Positions 57,979 through 64,000 of a stretch of 64,000 nt of DNA are shown here, one piece after another. The DNA is from Apostichopus japonicus (lineage: Eukaryota > Echinodermata > Holothuroidea > Aspidochirotida > Stichopodidae), in the NCBI RefSeq assembly GCF_037975245.1, contig NC_092581.1, positions 19,182,303 to 19,246,302 of the forward strand. The letters are read 5' to 3'. Numbering within the stretch: the first letter of the stretch is position 1; each line of letters starts with the position of its first letter. The translations under genes and the position numbers were made by a program. The notes below the pieces were generated by a model that worked only from the letters and a program-made list of their open reading frames with translations, had not been told where the DNA came from and ran no database searches.

Positions 57979-59539
57979 AAGAAGCAACAACATAGTTTGT
58001 ACTCCAGTTTTTTGTGATAGGAAAATTTAACACATACTGTAGCAACTGCAAAAACCTGTTCCTTTTATATCAACAGAGTTCTTTTCTGCCCCGTTTTGAA
58101 TGCAACCTGACTCAAATTGGAACGCAGAAAATCCAGGATGGTCAGGAAGTATGTGTGGGTGTGCTTATGACTACGACTGACCAAGACTCGGCCAGTTTTA
58201 AGTCGATTTGGCTTCAGTCGCACAGGCTTGACATGGAGTGAATTGCTTAATAACAGTTTCAACCAACTTAGCCAATCACAGAGAAGTAATTTTGCACGTG
58301 ACCTAAACGGGCCCTGGTGGTTACTGACGAACAGAGATGTTTTGATTACTATTGAAATGTAGGTTATAGTAGTTGATTTTGAGTCAGTTTGCATTCAGCA
58401 GGGTGCAGCTAACTTAAAGCTGCAATTTTGCGATGGGTTGGTACTTTTCCGTTGAAATATTTGCATTTCATTTGCTATATCCTTCTTCATTCAGAGTTTA
58501 AAACTTTGAGATCTGTGTAGTTAACACCATTTGGCTGCCCCCCTTACCTGTTACTTAACTGACAAGTTATTCAACCGAACACAGATAATTTATGTAAACA
58601 AATTTCTGGCAATGATTGATACCTGTTTTCGTTAACAAACCTTGTAGCTTACGACTGATGCCCTCATTCCTATATGCTAATATGTTGGAATAAAGAAACA
58701 CCTGGTGAATGTCTTAGAGACAACAAAATATAAAATATATAGCAGAATGACTTGTCACTCATACTCCAGAGAAAACTAATCACTCAGTCACCATCCAAAA
58801 CAATCCTATACAGACAGGGGGTAGGAAGCTTCCAAAAAGTGGGGGAGGGCACAACATCAAAGGGGCACTTTCTCATTCCACAACCACCACTCGTTATGCT
58901 ATAAACCGATACACACCGGCCATATCAGGTTAAATATATATGATGTGTTTATATGCTTTCAATACTATTATGGTGCACGTGAATAATTGAAATAAAATAT
59001 TAAAATTAACAAAGGCTTAAGATATCCATAAAACAGTTCTGCATCAAAGGGGCACATTTTATTTGCCAGTAGGGCACATTTGCTATTTTGGAAGAAGATG
59101 GGGGGGGCACGTGCCCCCAGTTCCCCAGCTCCTTCCCCCCTGTATACAGACCTTTCTTGGATGTGAGTATCCCCACCTAATTATCGTTACTATGCCGTTA
59201 AAAAGATGCCCAAAAGGAGGGAAAGGCGATCTCCATTACATCACCTCAAATGGAATCAAGCTAAAACGCTTGGTGAATAATGGATGGTTTAACTAGAGAT
59301 AGTCGTTGTCCGACTTATCCTCATCACTGGTTCAGTTTCGTAGAAAACTCTGTCGACCTCTTAATTATCTCTGTCAAGAAGAAAAGTCCCGCAGAGAAGA
59401 AATCAACCAATCAAAGCTGTACCTGAGTGCTGACAAATATTTATAGAGATTGCACTCTGCTGAGTTTTCTTGACCTAAGACTTCCTTAAACAAAAAAAAC
59501 TATAAAAAAATACTGGTGAGTGTAAGTTAGCGTCATATG

Positions 59540-59633
59540 TCAGACATCCCTTGCATCTGCTACACCGTCCGGTACAGTAACAGTCATACCGTCCATGTCC
59601 TTTGACAAGATAATCTGACAACCCAATCGCGAC
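59540..59633 (-). CDS. FDX1: FDX1 last coding exon: fourth cluster cysteine and C-terminus
   Basis: Acceptor TTGCTCCAG, then 1 + 30 codons and TGA at 59540-59542. It reads [20 protein letters not shown] then [13 protein letters not shown] holds the fourth [2Fe-2S] ligand. Confidence 0.96.
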
Positions 59634-61577
59634 CTGGAGCAAAAGGAAAAAAAGGACATTGCCTTGACAACACACAAAGCATAATATGATACCTGCATAT
59701 ATACATTGGTTTGGTAAAAATCCACAATGAATGTTTCCTGTCCAAGATATAAATGTTTAATGTTTTTTGTAACTTGAGAAATATATTTGATAACAGGCAG
59801 AGCAGCTCCTATTTTTCATTTTATTTTTTTAACAGACAGTTTATCTCACAAACATTCTAGCACGTACAACTCATGATACAGAAGATATGTGATGAAATGG
59901 AATCGACTGGAATAGATATTCAAATGATAAATTGGGTTGTGGGTTAAAACCAGTGGTTTTTTTGGAAATGTATCAAGCTCGTATTACAAAGTAAGATAAA
60001 ATAAAGAAGGTAAAACAGGAAAATTTACGTGTCAGAAAGTCCACATGCGAAATCTAACATATCTTGTTCCTCGTCTGAAGCTTCAGGTAGGGAATTAAAC
60101 TGAGATTCTTCAAATATTAAGTGGCACGTTGAGCAGGCTAATGTACCTTCACAAGCACCTGAGGAATATATAACAAACCAGAGACATTAAATAACGTAAT
60201 ATGATTTATGAATCAAACTACTGTCCTGACTAAAGTAAAAGCTAAGTTCATTAGTTGTTAAAGTGATTACTAGCCACTAGATTTAAAGTCAAGGCTAATA
60301 TATAATGAAGGTTCTCAAACCAATTGCTTCCCTGTACACATGAAATCCTGAATATATACAATCCCACTGCTGCCACCACTGTGTGAGTGAGACAGAAGGA
60401 TCATAATAATGCCGGAATATAAGACTAAATGCAAGTCAAAATGAAGAAATAATCAAGCCTCGGGTGTCACCTTGAAGGATAGAACTGAAAAAGAAACACC
60501 ACTCTGTAAGCTCTTTTTAGTCTAGATGCATGTAAACCACACTTGCACATTTAATTTCACTTAGTCAGAAACTTCAAGCTAACTATCATTGTAGATAAAA
60601 ACAACCTATACTTTATATAACCATTTAATGACACAGGTGTGAGATTGGGCAAAGGGGAAGGGGCAGATACCAAACCAATATCCAGTGGTGATGAAAGTGA
60701 CATCTACCTGTGGCAAACCTAGTGAAATATATTTCAGTAGAGAGCCATTACACCCCTGACTCCCTACAAAAGGGGTCCCTTCCTCATGTTTCTGAATATC
60801 CAGTTCAGAAATTAAATTTGATGACTAATAAACTTTTATGTTATCTTCTGTTTTTGATGTTTTAATATCAATAGCACTGAAGCAGTAAGGTTAACCTAAG
60901 GTCAAAGTTCACACTAATATAAGTAATCCAACCATTCAATATGAAGTATGAAGGGAGAGGTGGGATGGTGGGGAGGGTGGTGTGGAGGAAGGAGATGCCT
61001 GCTTCTCTAACTGCCTTTGTACACTACATTCCTGTAATAGAACCTAATAGCATTTTCCATCATAATCTAAGAAACTGTGGCACCCTATACTAACAGTAAA
61101 ACACCATGTGTTTGCTGGTAGTGATATAACATGTTTATTACATGATAAGACACAGAGTCATCCAATCCTTTACATACAGCTTGAGACAAAAGACGATATG
61201 GAGGGAGGGGTGGGGATGATGGGGGGTGGTGTGAAGGGAGGAGATGCCTGCTTCTCTAACTGCCTTTGTACAGTACAGTCCTGTAATAGAATCTAATAGC
61301 ATTTTCCATCATAATCTAAGAAATCGTGGTCCCCACTACTAAAGGTAAAACACCATGTGTTTGCTGGTAGTGATATGAACATGTTTATTTTGATATAAGA
61401 CACAGACTCGTCCAATCCTTTACATACAGTTTGAGACAGAAGACGATACAATGGGAGACCCTACCATATCCTTCGATATCCAAGTCATTATCTATAGCTA
61501 CATCCAGGAGGCTGTCGCCAACAACCCCATTGACTGTCATCTTTGTCCCATCTCTACCGATATAGTTTATCTTTATT
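59540..61577 (-). CDS. FDX1: Mitochondrial [2Fe-2S] ferredoxin, adrenodoxin type (FDX1), three exons seen
   Basis: Adrenodoxin-type ferredoxins carry electrons from NADPH-ferredoxin reductase to mitochondrial P450s and to lipoylation and Fe-S enzymes in the matrix. The three exons join in frame and give the whole folded domain: [10 protein letters not shown] start, [18 protein letters not shown], cluster motif [10 protein letters not shown] and later LGC (C-X5-C-X2-C-X36-C, the spacing of human FDX1), then acidic reductase-binding helix SDEEQDMLD. The tail [15 protein letters not shown] matches FDX1 (MTVRVPETVADAR) and not FDX2. The C-terminus is shorter than the human one. The transit peptide must come from an upstream exon; a candidate is at about 62.1 kb. 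The span includes introns. Confidence 0.95.
59634..60028 (-). other. FDX1 intron, 395 bp
   Basis: Donor GACAC|GTAAAT, acceptor CTCCAG. T-rich; nothing else seen. Confidence 0.85.
60029..60158 (-). CDS. FDX1: FDX1 middle exon: cluster-binding loop and acidic recognition helix
   Basis: Acceptor TTCCTCAG, donor AC|GTAAAT, 130 nt (2 + 42 codons + 2). It reads [18 protein letters not shown], then [20 protein letters not shown] and GLSD. It has three of the four cluster cysteines and the Asp/Glu set (DEE, D, D) that binds ferredoxin reductase and P450 in adrenodoxin. FACG adds a fifth cysteine that is not a ligand. Confidence 0.97.
60159..61464 (-). other. FDX1 intron, 1.3 kb, with a 249-bp tandem duplication
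   Basis: Donor TATG|GTAGGG. A direct duplication starts about 10 bases from this donor (listed separately). The remainder is AT-rich. Confidence 0.8.
60952..61450 (+). repeat. Tandem duplication, two copies of about 249 bp
   Basis: Copy 1 (about 60952-61198) and copy 2 (about 61199-61450) share GATGCCTGCTTCTCTAACTG (at 60994 and 61243), CCATCATAATCTAAGAAA, AACACCATGTGTTTGCTGG and CATCCAATCC-like stretches, with scattered substitutions and small indels. Each starts with a GGTGGGGATG-type G-rich part. Confidence 0.9.
61465..61577 (-). CDS. FDX1: FDX1 exon encoding the N-terminal part of the mature domain
   Basis: Acceptor CACGCTACAG, donor TATG|GTAGGG, 1 + 37 codons + 1. It reads [20 protein letters not shown] then [17 protein letters not shown], the first beta strands and helix of a vertebrate-type ferredoxin. 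The first base completes a codon from an upstream exon. Confidence 0.95.
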
Positions 61578-62098
61578 CTGTAGCGTGAAAGACAAAGAGA
61601 TTCAAAGAAACTGATGAAAAGTACGGTAAAATAGCAGGTTGTAGTGGTTATAAACGTATTTTAATTAGACGCTTAATGACATCAGAAAATGATATTATAA
61701 TGATAAAATAATGAGGCATATTCCAGATATTAAAGATCACCAGGTAACAACATAGACAATAGTCTGCAATCTTTATTGTAAGGGCAGTTTTACTTGATAA
61801 AGTCTGTATGATCTGAAAATATTACTAACAAGGAATAAAAGACATCTGACTATCACAACTTTAATAACATTCTAATGTTACATAATGTTGAAGATTGCTC
61901 TTCACATTTCCTTCTAACTCGTGTCTAAGCTTTCTGTAAAATTCATAACTCCTTGGACCTTGATGAAAGACTTGGTTATCTTACAATGCATGCTGTATCT
62001 CACTAAGCAATGAGTATTCAAGTTATGCCTTGGTATGTTGATTAAGTCTACAGAATATTCATGAGGTGGGCTTGTCAGCCAACAGGTTTGGTACACTT
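61578..62098 (-). other. Probable first intron of FDX1
   Basis: AT-rich DNA between the first certain FDX1 exon and the candidate presequence exon. No other exon seen. If the candidate is wrong, the intron continues beyond it. Confidence 0.45.
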
Positions 62099-62179
62099 AG
62101 GAAAATATTGATGCAGGTTATACTCTGCCAGGCAAGGTTTAAAGGCATTGAAGATTCGCCCCAAACCGCGTGCGGCCAT
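62099..62179 (-). CDS. FDX1: Candidate FDX1 first coding exon (mitochondrial presequence)
   Basis: ATG at 62179-62177 follows TTTTTCAG and opens MAARGLGRIFNAFKPC, an Arg/Lys-bearing, acid-free, Ala/Phe-rich start like a matrix-targeting presequence. It sits in a small CpG-rich patch (GCCGCACGCGG) that differs from its surroundings, on the correct strand 0.5 kb upstream. Two GT sites give the needed phase 2: CTAA|GTGTAC at about 62098 and CAGA|GTATAA at about 62124. Neither is a strong donor. If right, the presequence is unusually short (about 18-27 residues). Inference only. Confidence 0.4.
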
Positions 62180-62732
62180 CTGAAAAAGTTAACTTTCCGT
62201 TGCTTGCAAGTGACGTTTTGTTAGTGTCGCTACAAAATGCAGACAGTAATGAAACGCGATACCTTGTTATCTTTTATCTGGACCTGAAATGTCCATTGCT
62301 GTATTGTTTTGTACACTGTGCTGTGGGTATTGACCGCAGCTGTATGTACTGACTGTACACTAGTGTCTAATTACCGACAGTAGCAAGCTGTGTGTGTGTA
62401 TTTTCTGGGATCGATGGTAGTGTCTAACACTTCTGTTACACCTCATACGAAAATAGGTCAGATTACCGGCATTAGACATTTCTTTTTGCGCGAGTCTTCA
62501 CACCCTTTAAGCAGCCAGAGTAGAAGGAGCAATGGTTTAGTGAGTCCATAATTGTACTTATATCCTAGTAAAGTGGAATGTACTGTACTCCAACTCGTAC
62601 TTGTGGCATTTTCAATAGTATTACAGAAACCCAGGCCAAAGTTTGTACTCGTACTGGGACTTGTATTGATATCCTTGATTAGAGTCTTGTACTTGTACAC
62701 TTACCAAGGGAAATTCTGCTTGAACTCATATA
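62180..62732. other. Possible FDX1 upstream region
   Basis: No coding region recognised. It includes CG-containing words near 62200-62265, and a TACTCGTACT-type repeat (about 62571-62732) related to the pair at 13091-13430. The non-LTR element starts directly beyond it. A promoter is plausible but no TATA box and initiator pair was found. Confidence 0.4.
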
Positions 62733-64000
62733 CATTTCATTTCATTTCATTTCATTTATTTGTTTTTTTCTCAATATACGGTACATAGTATGTCATACAA
62801 ACGTTTACAGATATGAAATTGAGTATAAAGAGAAAGGAAGTGATCTAAAAACCTGAAAGGCTTATCGAGTAGAGCCACTCCCTAAAGAAGGAAAATAATT
62901 AAGTTATCAGTGTTAACGATATAAACAAACAAAGATTTCTAAAAAGTATTATGGATCAATAATCACTTATGTAAACCTCGCTTAATTGACTTTTAAAGGA
63001 ACGTGGTGACTGAGAATCATTTTGTATATGATAATGATGATTAAGTAGATAATTCCAGCAAGTGTTTGCCCGATAACGTATACTCTGTTTACCCAGGTTA
63101 CTATGGGGAAAAAGTCTATGTATGTGACCAGCCTGTCTTGTATTATAATCATGGATTTCCCTATTAACAGTGAATAAATTTTTACACGTGGGCGGATTAT
63201 ACCCATTAATAGAGCGATAAGCGAATGTAGCAAGATGAACTTTCACAAGGTCCGGTAATTTCAGTAGCTTAAGTGAGGCAAATAATTGACTAGTATGATC
63301 GTTATAGTCGGCAGAAGATATATGTCGAATAGCCCTTTTTTGAAGTACAAAAAGTTTCTTAATGTTATAAGCAGCCGTGCCAGACCAAACTGTAATGCAA
63401 TAAGTAAGGTGAGGATAAATTAAAGTAAAATATAAAGAACGAAGAATATGTTTTGGTAAGTAGTGCTTCAATTTGGAAAGAATCCCAACGCCACGAGAAA
63501 TATTTGTTGATATTGTATTTATGTGATGACGCCATGTCAGACCAGAATCAATACAGTAGTTACCCCTAGAAAAGTGGTAGAACACACTTTTTTTAGACTA
63601 CTACCATGCATCTGTATGTCAGACAGAATATTTCTATTCCTACCTTCATTGAAAACAACATATTTTGTCTTACCTACATTTAAAGAAAGTTTGTTAGCTG
63701 AAAACCAGCATGAAATTCATCAAGCACATGACAAACTCTAGTCTTCATTTCCACAGGATCCAAGCCAGAGAAAAAAATGTTAGTATCATCAGCGAATGAT
63801 ATGATAGTACAATTATCTGACACATGACAAATATCATTTACATATATTATAAAAAGCAAGGGCCCCAATATAGATCCTTGTGGAACCCCACAAACAACAT
63901 TCATGCAATCAGAATCCGTATGAAGACAATTTGCAAATTGTTTTCTGTTTGATAAATAGCTTCTAATCCAGTCTAGTCCTATGCCTCTTATGCCATAATG
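62733..64000 (-). mobile_element. 3' part of a non-LTR retrotransposon (CR1/Jockey-like), cut by the window edge
   Basis: The element is read on the minus strand from the right edge. It has a reverse-transcriptase region, a C-terminal region, about 220 bp of 3' UTR and a pentanucleotide tail of ATGAA/AAATG units at 62758-62733. Short tandem tails instead of poly(A) are usual in CR1- and L2-type elements. It is in the same orientation as FDX1 and upstream of it. Confidence 0.8.
62956..64000 (-). pseudogene. Frameshifted reverse transcriptase of the non-LTR element
   Basis: From the edge inward one frame reads YGIRGIGLDWIRSYLSNRKQ, then CGVPQGSILGPLLFIIYVND and the catalytic FADDTNIFF box. It is interrupted near 63710 and again near 63560 by frame changes. 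The last 209 codons (to TAG/TAA at 62956) carry the usual thumb and tail motifs of the group (LYFTLIYPHLTYCITVW, HDYNTRQ, NLGKQSIRYRA). The catalytic aspartates are present but the frame is broken twice, so this copy is inactive. The 5' half and endonuclease lie outside the window. Confidence 0.9.

Larger units (their letters stand above)
54297..59539. other. Intergenic DNA between ERM and ferredoxin genes
   Basis: No exon recognised. It holds the ERM promoter, several G-rich transposon ends (about 54531, 55047-55719, 56018-56105, 59098-59140), an 18-base G run at 57961-57978 and the ferredoxin 3' flank. A candidate ferredoxin poly(A) signal AATAAA is at 59058-59063 (-), about 480 bases beyond the stop. 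Confidence 0.65.

Noticed and set aside
62458-62700. 80-codon minus-strand frame as FDX1 exon 1
   Set aside because: It lies in a TACTCG-type repeat, has no presequence character and gives no better splice donor than the candidate at 62099-62179.

Overview
This is animal nuclear DNA, most likely from an echinoderm (a sea cucumber, sea urchin or relative). Short exons with GT-AG borders sit in AT-rich introns of up to 20.6 kb. The encoded proteins are clear metazoan orthologues. TAGGCCTA-type words, short transposon relics with G-rich ends and long poly-G runs fit what I know of echinoderm assemblies. The species is an inference. No bacterial operon, CRISPR array, rRNA gene or complete virus is visible.

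Three protein-coding genes are supported. (1) At 107-730 (+) is the last exon of a gene that enters from the left. Its product, with serine-rich, basic and helical parts, is not recognised. (2) At 9088-54296 (-) is a complete ezrin/radixin/moesin (ERM) gene. It has a TATA box, an initiator, a short non-coding first exon and 13 coding exons that join in frame into 575 residues, very near human moesin (577). FERM domain, helical domain, PIP2-binding lysines and the C-terminal KYKTLRQIR phosphorylation motif are all present. (3) At 59540-61577 (-), with a possible first exon at about 62.1 kb, is a mitochondrial [2Fe-2S] ferredoxin of the adrenodoxin (FDX1) type with an exact C-X5-C-X2-C-X36-C cluster motif. 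The ERM and ferredoxin genes are head to tail; the left-edge gene and ERM converge on a gene-poor 8.4 kb interval. The three genes have no evident functional link: ERM ties cortical actin to the plasma membrane, FDX1 carries electrons in the mitochondrial matrix.

The rest is intron and intergenic DNA with many repeats. The notable ones are: three decayed tandem copies of the 3' half of an ERM exon beside the functional one (13.73-14.31 kb); a 216-bp insertion with perfect 17-bp target-site duplications that ends in a hammerhead-ribozyme-like motif (50.39-50.61 kb); a dispersed repeat that carries a consensus splice donor, CAG|GTAAG; a 127-bp fold-back element (42.45-42.58 kb); a 673-bp MITE-like element (55.05-55.72 kb); two tRNA-derived pseudogenes; and a frameshifted non-LTR reverse transcriptase at the right edge (62.73-64.0 kb).

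All exon borders were read by eye from splice consensus, frame continuity and remembered family sequences. No alignment, folding program or database search was run.
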